A program made the position numbers and the translations under genes. This document shows, piece by piece, positions 23,213 to 34,230 of a stretch of DNA of 64,000 nucleotides. The notes under the pieces were generated by a model. That model was not told the origin of the DNA, ran no database searches, and saw nothing but the letters and a program-made list of their open reading frames with translations. Each line of letters starts with the position of its first letter. Within the stretch, counting starts at the first letter, position 1. This DNA comes from Polytrichum commune (Eukaryota > Streptophyta > Polytrichopsida > Polytrichales > Polytrichaceae), in contig OX485803.1 in assembly GCA_950295325.1 (NCBI GenBank), positions 15,130,001 through 15,194,000 on the forward strand, given 5' to 3'.

Positions 23213-24571
23213 TATCCAAGAATTCCCATCCTGCTCCCCAAAATAGAGATTCTCAAGTATCCCAACTAAAGGAACAACTATTCACCATACTTGGAACAAC
23301 TCAACCTAGTACACACCTTCATGTACATCCTTGTCTGATTTTCCACTTGGTAGGGTTTAAGGAAATTATTCCAAACCCATTCCCAACTGCGTAGGAGGAT
23401 CGGAAACATTAAAGTGATGTGCGGATTCCATGTAGTTCTAAAAGCAAGACATCATTTCGTAAACTCCAATTTACCTGAACCCAGCCGTGCCTCAGTTGCA
23501 ACATCAGCCTCCCGGACGAGGGAAGACACATTATCCAACAAAGCTTCTAAGTGGTTGACATAACTCTGTTCTGCCTCTAACAATGCTGCCTCGGTGTCAT
23601 AATCCAGTCGATAAGCTCGCTCCATCTCACTCAACCTCGCTCGCTCCAACCTCATTAAGTCCACTTCAGATGGAAAGTCCTCGTTCTCCACCACCATAGC
23701 TTGCGCATAGTAAGCTGCGTCACTGGCCGCCTTCGCAGCCGCTCTCGCTAACGCCATTGCCTCTTCTCCAGCTGCTGATGCTACCGCTTCGTCACTTGCT
23801 ACCCAGCTCTCTGTCGCCAGAATGGCGTCCACTCGCAACGCTTGCCTTTGAGATGACGATTTCTTCGTAGCATAAGACAATGGCACCATTGCCGCAACAA
23901 CTCTTCTCGTACTCGACGACGCCAATTTAACCCTGCCAGACAAACACAAGCCAAGCACCAACACTCAGAACACTTAAACCACGCCCATCCTGTGCACATT
24001 ATCTCCTTCTCCATGAAGCAATAGCTGCTTATCACTTTCTACGTCCCTCCATATATGAGCGGCCTTAAAATTGGTCTTTGGAGAAGATTTTCTTTCATTT
24101 TGCCTATGTCACATCAATATGTATCATTATATAAACCCTCTGGTCATGTTGTAGTGTGTATACTTATACTGACATACTCAAATCACATAAGAGTCAATGT
24201 CATATGACTCAATCCTCGCGTTCCTCCCCCATCCATAGCATAAAAATGCAGCCAGAGCACTCGACCACATAGAATTCCCTCATACACAGCCCCCAAAACC
24301 CTTCAAACCCTTCAAACCCTCGAAATTCACCGCAATACAACAAATGGCAATTACTTCCGAATTTTCACCTTGCAGGAACGGCTCTTCGACCCGAAGGTTT
24401 CTTTCCACTACTGCCACCCGTGGAGCATGTGCTGCTGCTGCTGCTGCTGCTACATGAAGCTCCATCTCTCCCTCGGACCCCTACCCCAATGGGCTTGGAG
24501 TCTGGCAACAAGGTGCAAGAGGGAACCGCGGCTGCAGCCATCGCGTCTATAATTCCTTCCCCCCGAACCAA
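20949..24571 (-). CDS. Plastid sigma-70 factor (SIG-type), complete
   Basis: Nuclear-encoded sigma factor that should guide the bacterial-type plastid RNA polymerase (PEP) to chloroplast promoters. Exons on the minus strand: 24369-24571, 23475-23932, 22798-23081, 22371-22601, 21990-22130, 21442-21642, 20949-21236. Borders are GT/AG, phases fit, total 1806 nt, about 601 residues plus stop. Residues 1-90 are Ser/Ala/Arg-rich, as in a chloroplast transit peptide; a second possible start (MAAAAVPS) lies ten codons in. A variable Ala-rich region follows. Then come region 1.2 ([11 protein letters not shown]), region 2 ([44 protein letters not shown]), region 3 ([16 protein letters not shown]) and region 4 with its helix-turn-helix ([20 protein letters not shown]). 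The FSTYAHWWI region resembles the SIG2-like branch and cyanobacterial SigA, but the subgroup is not settled. Exon 1 was joined by phase and splice sites and is the least certain part. Confidence 0.92.
23176..23210. repeat. (AT)n microsatellite
   Basis: About 17 uninterrupted AT units lie in the second intron of the sigma factor gene. Length is likely to vary between individuals. Confidence 0.95.
24430..24450. repeat. (CTG)7 trinucleotide run coding Ser in the sigma transit region
   Basis: Seven CTG units on the plus strand read AGC on the minus strand and encode part of the Ser run in the predicted transit peptide of the sigma factor. Length changes would keep the frame. Confidence 0.85.
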
Positions 24572-26125
24572 ACAGAGCGCACCTTATACCGCATGCATCC
24601 ACCAGAGGCTCTACGGAACCCTGAAAGCTCGAGGGATTCGGAGAAATCGAGCTACTGGATGTTTGGCGAGGCCTCCATGGCCTGCCGGGATGTTGCAAAA
24701 GAGAGATTGCTGCGATGGCTTCGCAGTGGTGAAGAGAGACACCGCTGGGAAGGGGAAGGGAAGGAAGGAGAAGGCGAGAGGAGGACCCTCCAGTTTAGAT
24801 AAGCCTCCGGGCCTCTAAGATGTACCTCTGGGGTGGATTCTGACTTTAGATAAGCCCCTGGGTGGGATGGTATGTACCGAGGGGGTTCATTTGGGATAGG
24901 GAGTGGGGGGGTGTGTGGAGAATTGGTAGATTTCAGATCGTCTTGGTGGAAGGGTGTAGGTGTAGGTATGTTAATAAGAAGGAACCTCACTTTATTGTGT
25001 GCAGTGAATCTTGTGTTTCTGGGTGTAATTGACATATCTTTGTTTTTGATAATCTTGTAGTTGTGCAGAAGTAAATATCAATAATAGATATGATCTCTAA
25101 TGGAGAGGAAATTTTGTAGTTTTTAATGTGACATCATAGTTGATTTTATTAAGAAAAGACTTTTAGAAATTTAATTTTGAATTTAACAATTTTCAGTTGA
25201 ATCTATTAACAAAGGAAAAGAGTGAATTTGAGATTGACAATCAAGCTGGAAACTAGGACTATACCACACATATATATGGGACGCATTAGTTTCATAGAGC
25301 CCACATTGATGTTCAACCCACGGCAAATCTTTAGCTTTAGATTGAGGGGATTGTTAAACCGACCACACGCTAGTTAAAACGACTACAGAGGCACGTCGCA
25401 GGGTCACATGACCTATAAAAATCTGAACAACTCCAGTTGTAAGTCGAAACGTAAAGAAAGAGGAAGCAAAGTTGATACGTTACTCCCCTTCATGTGTGCG
25501 ATGAAAAACCTAATTTTGAGAGGTCACGTGAGTACATGACACGTCTTTATGGGTCGTTTTAACAAACTACGTGGTCAATTCAATCATTTCCAAATTAAAT
25601 GTGGGCCACCTCAGTTTTTCCATGAATTTGACATGGGTAAGTATTTTATTTTATTTTATGCAAGGTGTTGGTGGGAAGTCTCAAGGAAGTCTAAGGAGAA
25701 GACCAAAGGTATTGGACCCTCATTATCTCCACTTGCAATGTACAGTATAACTAGGATTTAAGAATATTTGGATTTATGAATTAACTTTGAACAAATCTAA
25801 CTACCAATATGACATACACTAGATCGCAAAACCACACAAATGTGGTGGTTGGCAAACGTGGAATACAAACAGTTGTGATGTTGTTGTTGTTTTCACGTCT
25901 TGATGTTTTTGTCCCAACAAGTGCAGATTCTTTATCATTTTTGGACAAGTGGTTTGTCCACAAATGCTTGAATGCCAATTCTAAATAGGTGCACCTAACT
26001 GATATGTGCAACACATGTGTGTCATATTGTTACGGTAGTAATAAACATTCAAGATACACAGTGTGGAGTGTCGATAAATGAACGTGGGGCAACCTAATTT
26101 GAACATATCAGTATAACGATTGGGG
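24572..26125. other. Intergenic, upstream of the sigma gene; no gene recognised
   Basis: The first few hundred bases should contain the sigma promoter and leader. Small open frames on both strands (for example near 24650-25035) are compositionally biased and show no domain. I see no RNA gene or repeat in the remainder. Confidence 0.45.
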
Positions 26126-26129
26126 GTAA

Positions 26130-26360
26130 GAGAAAATTACCAAATACGACCATACCTCTCATCCATCCAACATAAAAACTCGACCCCCCGTAAATTTGTT
26201 GCTTATTCATCTCAAATGAGTTGGGGTAGGCTAATCCAGGGTCTTCGTAACTAATTCCGGTGTCAAATTAACTACAAAAAGTAACCTCCAGCTGCACACA
26301 ACTGAAGGGCTTCAATGATGGATGGATGGATGAGAAATATGCTCATATACAATAATTTCC
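26130..26360. repeat. Dispersed repeat family R1, copy 1
   Basis: This stretch is homologous, in the same orientation, to 29398-29632. Shared landmarks in order are CATACCTCTCATCCAT, GATTCATCTCAAAT (TATTCATCTCAAAT here), TAATTCCGGTGTCAA and the closing ATACAATAATT. It is followed by a run of 13 G at 26376-26388. Element class unknown. Confidence 0.7.
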
Positions 26361-26375
26361 CCCCTCTCCATGACT

Positions 26376-26388
26376 GGGGGGGGGGGGG
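26376..26388. repeat. Poly-G run
   Basis: Thirteen consecutive G follow repeat R1. Such runs are prone to sequencing error and slippage. Confidence 0.9.
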
Positions 26389-26389
26389 C

Positions 26390-28060
26390 AAGAGCAACTT
26401 GTAAGCCAGTAACTTATCGCAGGTGGTGGGTGAAAGAGGACCGGAATCTGGTGAATCTGCAGCATGCCACGTCACATGCCACGTCATTGTCAGCTGGCTT
26501 TCTCCGTCCATCCTCCTAGATTCAAGATCCCTTTAAAGTAGGCAGGGAACCTAGTGGGAATGCAAGAGTAGTCCAGACTCCGGCCTAGGCAGGGAAGCAA
26601 AAGCTGGGAAGTTGTGGATAAAAGTTGTGGCTCAAGTTGCAAGACCTGCCTTGTTGGCTCGCACTTTCCCTTTCATAATAATGTCGGCATTTTGGCCCCC
26701 GGGCGACGCCCTTCTTATTTGAACATCTAAAGAGCAAGCCCATTCATCCTGCATCTACATTTGCACTTTTTGGCATATGCAATGTAGATGCATATGCAAG
26801 ATAAGCTCTTACTCGTGCCGGTGTATGAAGGAGACATATGAAAAGTAAGGACAACCTACTGAACCTCCCTGCATATGTGAGAGATATGCAGGGAAGGTTA
26901 AATGGAATAAGACAAGAATTCTTTTAACCTCTGACCTACTTTTTTCTCTAGTATGAGCTAGAGACAGATGAACTGGATGAGTTTGAGAAATAACCGGTTG
27001 AAGTTCATGACTTCAAGAAAGATTACCGATCGTTTTAGAGGGAATTCAAGAGATAGTGTTGAAGGCAATGTAGGATGAGTGGCACTTTTGCTTGGATCTA
27101 TATCTGCGACAAAAGCCACTTTTCATTCCCGTATGCAAATGCAAATCTAGGAACGAGTGGGCTTGCTCTAAGGTGATCAACCCATTCCCGACCACCATAA
27201 CATTTACGCATCTTGTGCCAATCTATTTCCGTGCAGCACAATATCAATCTTTAATCAAGGCAAACATGTCATAGGCGATATCCAACTTAGCCCAATGTTT
27301 GTGGCTAGGGTTGAGGCACCTATAACCAACAAAATAAGAGAGTTTGCATCTTTTTAGGAGGAGGGATAGTTGGGGGTTATTTTTCTTGCAAAGAGAAACA
27401 CATTCTAAGGAGAATTTCATTTTTTTTCATATATATGGAAATTGCTACAAATCTTGAAGCAGTAAAGTTTACTACAACACATAGTTAATCTATAGGTTAA
27501 CCCATAACCGCTCATCTAAATGCTACTTCTTGGCTACGACATTTTGTCAAAACTCTTATGATGGTAATCAATCACAAGTTGTCACCACATAAACCTTAAC
27601 TCCGTTCGCCTAAAAAATATAGATTTCATCCATGTCAACGTCACATGTACCCTAGTGAGTGGTTAAATGAACATGGTTGACTATGAATGCCTCGACCTTA
27701 AGTTCTAAGCTAGGTTTACAGTGTATTGTGCAAGCTTATTTAGGTGCCATGATTATCGATTTCAGGAATCAAGCGTCCTCAATTTTCCAATTGATTGGCT
27801 ATCAGAAAGAGGGTAGTATGTCTCACGAATATAGGTCGAAGAGAATATCCACTTAGAATATTTCATAATAAATTGGATATTGCAAAAAATATTCTAGAAA
27901 AATAAGCTTTACTTCTTATTTCTATTTTTCTTCATGGGTAATTTTTTCTATGATTATACCTAATTTGTAGATACACTAAATTGCTCAAGTGGTCGGGAAT
28001 GGGTCGGCTACATTAAACATTGACTCATGGTGGTTAGTGGCAACATTTGTACTCAAGAAT
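26390..28060. other. Intergenic DNA; one partial repeat, otherwise nothing recognised
   Basis: Apart from a piece at about 26962-27056 that belongs to repeat family R2 (GAGTTTGAGAAATAACCGGT, then ATTACCGATC), I see no coding or RNA feature. Confidence 0.4.
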
Positions 28061-28064
28061 GGAC

Positions 28065-28300
28065 ACCAATGAATAGGGAGAACCAACCACTAGTTACACG
28101 TGAGTGACCAATTGAGTTTGAGAAATATTGGTTGAAGTCGGAGACTTTGGGAAAGTTCCCGATCATTTTAGAGGAATTTGTGAAATATGCATCAAACTAT
28201 AAAGAAGAACCAAAAGATCACAATATTTGACTGGTAGGCCTTTGAAACACTAGGACTTAGACCGATTATGTCCAAAAATCTCCTCAAACACTAATTGATG
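28065..28300. repeat. Dispersed repeat family R2, copy 2
   Basis: It is homologous to 43202-43420 and partly to 26962-27056. Landmarks in order are AGGGAGAACC, TTGAGTTTGAGAAAT, CGATCATTTTAGAGGAATTT, ACACTAGGA and ACCGATTATGTCCAAAAATC. Copy 3 has ACCGGTT where this copy often has ACCAATT or similar. Confidence 0.75.
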
Positions 28301-28483
28301 GACACCTAAGAGACTTGTGTTACGATGAGATTGGACTACATGGGCACTATTAAGATAAGCGGGCTTACTTCAATTGCTTATGTTTGAGTGGTGTGGTGTT
28401 AGGTGCTAGAATTATGAGAGATGAGGTGCTTATGTTTGAGTGGTTCAAGACTTCTAGTGTGAATCTCAATTGTGCAAAGAGGG

Positions 28484-29145
28484 AGGGATCGTGTTTAGTT
28501 GAAGATTAATAAAGAAATCAAAATTTTTTTTAAAAAAAACCAAGAAAACAAGTGAGTGTTGTTAAAGGGTGTTCAATGTTGGGAGAGACTCTTACCAGAG
28601 GAAGCATTGTTGAAGAGAGTTCAGTGTTGGGAGACCCTTACCAAAGGAAGCCTTGGTTGCAATAAAAGCATAATATGCCATCCTAGTCATTCTTAAGGTA
28701 GAATCCAATATGTTTGGCCTATAATTTTTATTCCTTTTTAATTGCCCTTGTGTGCCTTCTAGTATAGAAATATAAACCTTATTTCGTTGTATAATTGTGA
28801 GTATACAAATGAAGTCTTATAGTCCAACTATCACTTTGTAGATGCATAACAAATAGGTATTTAATCCCTTTCATTACGAATTCATTACATGCTTTTTACA
28901 TTCTTCGGCTAGGTGTACATGTTTGTTTCCTGGAGAATTACGTGAGGTAAGATGTTGGGAATATCAAACTTCTTGTTTGGTTGTGCAAGGAGGGAGGGAG
29001 CGTGTTTAATTGAAGATAGAAAGAGAACATGTGAGTGTTGTTTGAGGAATGTTCAATGTTGGGAGAGACCTTCGCTCCTAACCAAGGAAACCTTGGCTGC
29101 AACATAAGAGTACCCAATGTGCCATTCCTAAGGTTGAAAATGATA
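28484..29145. repeat. Two direct repeats with LTR-like starts, ~500 bp apart
   Basis: At 28484 and 28987 a purine tract (GAGGGAGGGA) is followed by CGTGTTTAGTTGAAGAT or CGTGTTTAATTGAAGAT. Both copies then share GTGAGTGTTGTT, GTTCAATGTTGGGAGAGAC, and a stretch with CCAAGGAAACCTTGG or a near variant. A purine tract followed by TGTT is typical of the polypurine tract and LTR start of retrotransposons, so these may be eroded LTR edges. Confidence 0.55.
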
Positions 29146-29397
29146 GTAATGGGAGGCAACTTCATTGTTCTCAATATGAATTTCCTTTATATTTGTCAAC
29201 TTGGATGATGGTGATACTTTTGACACACGGTTAACATGACATTCTTTGAACAATGTTATGTGATGTGATTTGACACTAGATTCAACACAATAAACTCCAA
29301 TCTTAATTTAATATAGCACTATAAATAACCCAAAAGTATGGAGGAGAGAATAATTAGTCTAGATTGACGAGAGGTAGCATGCCTATATGGTCACTTG

Positions 29398-29632
29398 GGA
29401 GGGAATTGCCGAATACGGGCATACCTCTCATCCATCAAACACAAAAACTTGACTTCCTATACATTTGTGGCCGATTCATCTCAAATAACTTCAATCATAC
29501 TAATTTGGTGTCTTCAATATTAATTCCAATATCAAGTCAACTTAAAAATTTACCTCCAGTTTGTACATTATTCTAGGGATTTGTTTTAATGAATGAGAGA
29601 TACACTCATATGCAATAATTCCCTATCAATGT
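29398..29632. repeat. Dispersed repeat family R1, copy 2
   Basis: Partner of 26130-26360, with the same order of landmarks (CATACCTCTCATCCAT, TCATCTCAAAT, AATTCCAATATCAA, ATGCAATAATT). The copies have diverged by point changes and small indels. Confidence 0.7.
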
Positions 29633-29652
29633 ACAGTTCACGTGCAAAAAAA

Positions 29653-29653
<1 letters not shown>

Positions 29654-29697
<44 letters not shown>
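29654..29697. repeat. (CAT)n microsatellite
   Basis: About 14 units of CAT/ATC lie in intergenic DNA. Confidence 0.95.
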
Positions 29698-29699
29698 TT

Positions 29700-31880
29700 T
29701 TGTCATGTGGATTTTGTTTCTAATGTCTGCCATTGGGGATGCAGTATAATCTTGCACCATGTGAATTTGTTATTGATTCATCATGATTCAATGTTTATAA
29801 TCATGATCGAGGTGATCTTTTGGCCTAAAACAATAAATTATGGATCTACATAGCAATCAATTTTTCACCCTCCCCTTTGTAGGTGCTACAAAACATCCCA
29901 TAACACTGCTTAGGGTGAGTTTCCATGTAGGCCGCTCACCCACTAGATTCTAGATAATAGTGGGTTGGAGGTGTTCGTATGTAGTTAAGCACAAGCCACC
30001 ATCCAACCACATTCTAGCAGTTTGTGAGACTTCCATGCAATCACTAAAGAGTCTCTAACGTACAAGTGCCGGTCGTCGAAGGATTAAGACCGATTGAAGA
30101 CTCGAGAGAACCAATGTTGGTCTAGAATTACATCTTTGATAACGGGGAAGAGGAGGTTAGTACATGGGCCCGGATTTGAGAAGATGGGAGTAGCTACTAT
30201 AGTTGGCACATATGAACCCTTCCCCACCAAATTCCCTCTACATTTGGACATGTTTACATTACTCACATTAGAATTTGGTGGACGAGCGGTCTACATGGAG
30301 ACTCATACGGGGGCACATTGGGCTAACCATTGGCCCAGCTAGCCAACCCAGGCCATCCGGGGGGGCCCGCATACACCAGTGGCCAGCCAGGCTGCTACAA
30401 CCAAGGTTGGGCATGTGGCTCGGTTGACTAGCTACAAGGCACCCCCTGCAACCAACCAGCTAGGGTGCCTACCCGCTGCCTCCGGTCAGGCATGTTGGAT
30501 GCCTGCCTCGACAACTAGAAACAAGGCTAGCCGGGCCCGATTTTTATTTTTATTTTTAGAAAGATTGGATATTTTCATGTAAGATTTAACATGGTATGAA
30601 TGAATAATGCTACACTTACATATCGGTGCTACTAGTAGACCCTCTATGGAGGGATATAGATATTAGATATTGATAGTTAGCGTTTATTAAATATATATGC
30701 TAAATAAGTAACACTTATAAAATCATAAATATATGATAATATATATATACTTTTATACATTCACTTATATATTTAATCTTGTATATATCTAATGTGTACT
30801 TGGTAAGTAAAGACGGTTTTGGAAGGGATCCGCCGGACAAGAACATATAAGTGCCAAGCAGGGACATCAATCGTTCGCAACAGGCCCAACTGGCGTGGGG
30901 CCACACCAGGACAACCTAGCCAACTACCTCCCAGGCCAAGGCCACCAGCTGGATGGACCTGACCACCCTAGTGTGGCTAGGGTATCACCCTTAGCTGCCT
31001 TGTACAATTGGGTACCCCCTCCCCCCCCCCCCCAACCAGCAGGGTGGGGAGTGGTATTGGAGGAGAATCGAGGTCGTTTTTACGACCATAGCGCCAACGT
31101 CAGGCCAACTATTATTGTTGGACCTAAGAAGCGAAGGGTGCAGTGGACGAAAGTTAAGCCACCGTGTCACGTGCTGAAATGTATGTTTGGTTTTCAATCA
31201 CATTTTCTATGTTGTCTTGGATTGCTTTGTAATGGATTTGGGTTTCTTCTCCTTTTCAAGGTCAATCATGGAAAGTGGCAAAAGGATAAAGTGGGACTGA
31301 GACGATTGGTGGTGTATGTGGCACTCTGAGGGCCAGGCTTGTGCTTTTGGATAGGAAGGCCGGATCTAATACTAACTTAAACCCCTTTTCGCCTTTCGAA
31401 TCTCAACCCCCACACCATTCATCCATAGCCCTACCTTTGTTGGCTCTGTATGTAGGACAAAGACTATGCATCAACTTCTTAGTTTCAAGAGCAAATTTTT
31501 TAACCACTTTGCGTTCACACTTGGACGTTACTTGTTCTTGTTATTTTTGGTCCACTTTATTTAATATGGACTCTCTCTCTATATATATATACATATATAT
31601 AATTGTTCCCTAAAATGCATTGAAAGAAATCTAGTTAACTATAGTTATTTCGGCAGTTCTTAATTATTCATTTAAAAAATTTCAAGTGATAAATGAGTAG
31701 CTTCAATCCTTGACCCGCATTTGAGAAGAAGGTGCCCAAAATCCAAGAAAGGTTTGGTATAGTGAATAACCATGGATTGGCATGAGTAAAGTGGACATCT
31801 ACAATTGTAGTCTTTCATAGTAAAGGACAAAGCCTCACGGTTCTACCGTTTTCTTGTTCCAAAAGCGAATCTCATATAAT
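29700..31880. other. Intergenic DNA; no supported gene
   Basis: A 144-codon plus-strand frame at 30895-31329 encodes a Pro run from a 13-base C tract (31021-31033) and shows no domain; I do not call it a gene. Stretches of GGCC-rich sequence at 30330-30540 and 30885-31060 look like parts of one element interrupted by AT-rich DNA. Confidence 0.35.
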
Positions 31881-31885
31881 TCCAC

Positions 31886-32112
31886 TGCACCGTTTACGGT
31901 ATCTGGTGTCACTTACTATTTGGAGTTACACATGACTATAACATTTTATTGTTGATGCAAATTCTTATCAAGTGAAGATGTTATTGTTATATAGCACCTT
32001 AACAAGCAATTTGATCTTTGTTGGTAGAAAAAAATGAGACCCATAGTAAAAAGTTATAGCACACTGTAAATCCAAACAGTAAGTGACACTAAATATGATA
32101 AATGGTGTATGG
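31886..32112. mobile_element. MITE-like element with ~50 bp terminal inverted repeats
   Basis: The left arm GTGTCACTTACTATTTGGA is matched inverted on the right by TCCAAACAGTAAGTGACAC. The match extends inward through CTATAACATTTTA and outward through the sequence near GCACCGTTTACGGTATCTG. No open frame. A clear target-site duplication was not found, so the superfamily is not assigned. Confidence 0.65.
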
Positions 32113-32997
32113 ATTCAAGGATTCTTCACCCCAGATTATTGTGTGGGCTCATGTTTCATGGCATCAATGAAAATGGAATTGAAGATTTCCTAGTAAATAT
32201 AATCTTTATCTAATAGGTTGAAGGCTAATTCATTGCAACTGGACCTCACGATACTAATTAGGGATCTTTGTTGCTAGTTTGGAGTAAAATCAACTGAAAG
32301 TTGGAAATTTAGGGATATGGAATAGCTCATTGTGTTTTCACCTTCCTAATGGATAAGTGTATCTAGATATCATGAAGCTAGATACGTTGGCTACACATGT
32401 ATAACACATAAAATTGTGACATGTGAGTGTACCTCTCACTTACTCGTGCTAAAGACACTTACCACTTCTAACTTCATGGTTAGTTTATTTCAAATCTATC
32501 TCACTGTATCAATTCCGGATTTCTGAAGCTACACCAAAGGGTGTCTTTAGTGTCATATTGTAATTTACATCACTTGCAATAACTTTTTCTGATGACACTT
32601 CCTATGAGTAAGTTTACAAGTATTGTCATCCCAACTTACATTTAGTTCATCCAAATGTCAATTGAAACATAATTTGATATATCATTCATCCCTAACATTT
32701 ATGTAACGAGATGTTGTCATGGATGATTGAAATTTAGAGGAAACGTCACTTAGTAAGTGAAAATATTTGCAACATTGTGAATCTATAGTGCCCAATTTTT
32801 TATTTTTTTTACAAGGAGTGAAAAATGCTATTAGGTTACATTTAGTGTTGGTGACACTACACAAGCGGTTTAGAATAGGTATCCAGCAAGACAAATAAAA
32901 ATGGCGACACTAAATACAATATTTTTTGTAGTTTTGGTGTTGTGTTATCTTTAAAAGAAAATCCAAAAAATAAGTGACAACTAACTTACCCAATGTA

Positions 32998-33173
32998 ATA
33001 TGCCCCGGGCCAAATCACATCTTCATTCGACTGGGTCCCACCCCTCCCACTCCTCTTTCACTGCCCGGTCTTCCTGCTTGCACCTGTGTGGGAACTCTTC
33101 CCCGTAGGGAACCAATATGACAATACCCAGTCACTTAAGCGAATGAAGATGCGATCTAGCATGGGGCATATTA
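32998..33173. mobile_element. MITE-like element with ~35 bp terminal inverted repeats
   Basis: The left end AATATGCCCCGGGCCAAAT and CATCTTCATTCG are matched inverted on the right by CGAATGAAGATG and ATGGGGCATATT. About 175 bp in all, GC-richer inside. No coding capacity. Confidence 0.72.
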
Positions 33174-33899
33174 TATCAGGGCGATATCAAGGCATTTTCA
33201 TTGATAGATACGATCATGTGCTTTGATTAATTCCATCTTGCCTACTATGATCGATTCGGAAACATAAAGAAAGGAAAAGGATAACATCTATTTTTGCCAA
33301 CACCTCCTCAAGGAGGCAAATATTGATGTTATCAAGGTTAAGTTGGGAAATAACATGAGACTATCTTGAAGTCGATTGTACTTTGCACAAGAAAAAATAC
33401 AGTTGATTATGAGACACTCAAAATCGATGATCAAGACCATGCATCATGTAAGGTATGTGGCCATGTTGTGGGCAATTCCAACTCCATCAACTACTTTGAC
33501 AGTTGGATCAAATTGGAGATTGAGTCATCTCGTAAGTGAGTGTGACTCATGCAGATTGTCATTCCAAGTTTCAAAATTGGAGTTGAGATGCAATATCATA
33601 AGAGTTCAAAGTGAAGATCCTCTCCCGTTGAGTGATCACGTAGGCCCTCTCAATTGCATTAACAATCAAACTCATAATGGTTGATTTATGTTTAGGCCCA
33701 ATGTGTAGTCCAATCTAACAACATAACACATGTCTTTGTTGTGTCCGTTCCCATCTACAAACAATGCAATAAATATAGGTGTCTTATTAAGAAGAGTGGC
33801 CTTCTAAGGTTTGCATCACAAATACCTAATTACTTGAGGAGGAACTTGGGATCTTTCTATTGGCTATACTTGAAAACGATTACCACTTGAAAATAAGTT

Positions 33900-34230
33900 C
33901 TGTATTGGATTTGAACTTCTTAAGGGCCACTTCACACACGAGACTGAGAGCCCGTGACCAGTAAACTTCAAAGCATTCTCATTGGTGGAAAAGGCAGAGC
34001 CGGGTCCAAGTTTGCTTCACACAACGCTTGAGGGACCGACGGAGTATGTGAATGCAAGATGTAAAGTCTATATGGATTCCTACATGGCATCAAATGGATC
34101 ATGTTTCATGGTCCCTTGGATTATTTTCGAAAATCCCTCTTGGAGGTAGGTCTAACACAAAACCGGGAGACCATGGCACTCTGAAGGCTCATAATCGTTG
34201 GTTTATTCTATTTTATCATGTGTGAGGACC
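33900..34230. repeat. Dispersed repeat family R3, copy 1
   Basis: It shares ordered landmarks with 36430-36760: a phrase with AGGGCCCGTGACCA or AGAGCCCGTGACCA, a stretch with AACTTCAAAGCATT or variant, and GGTAGGTCTAACACAAAAC against GGTAGGTTTAACGTTAAAC followed by AGACCAT. Element class unknown. Confidence 0.55.

Noticed and set aside
30895-31329. 144-codon plus-strand frame
   Set aside because: It depends on a 13-base C run, has no domain and no splice context, and lies in repeat-like DNA.
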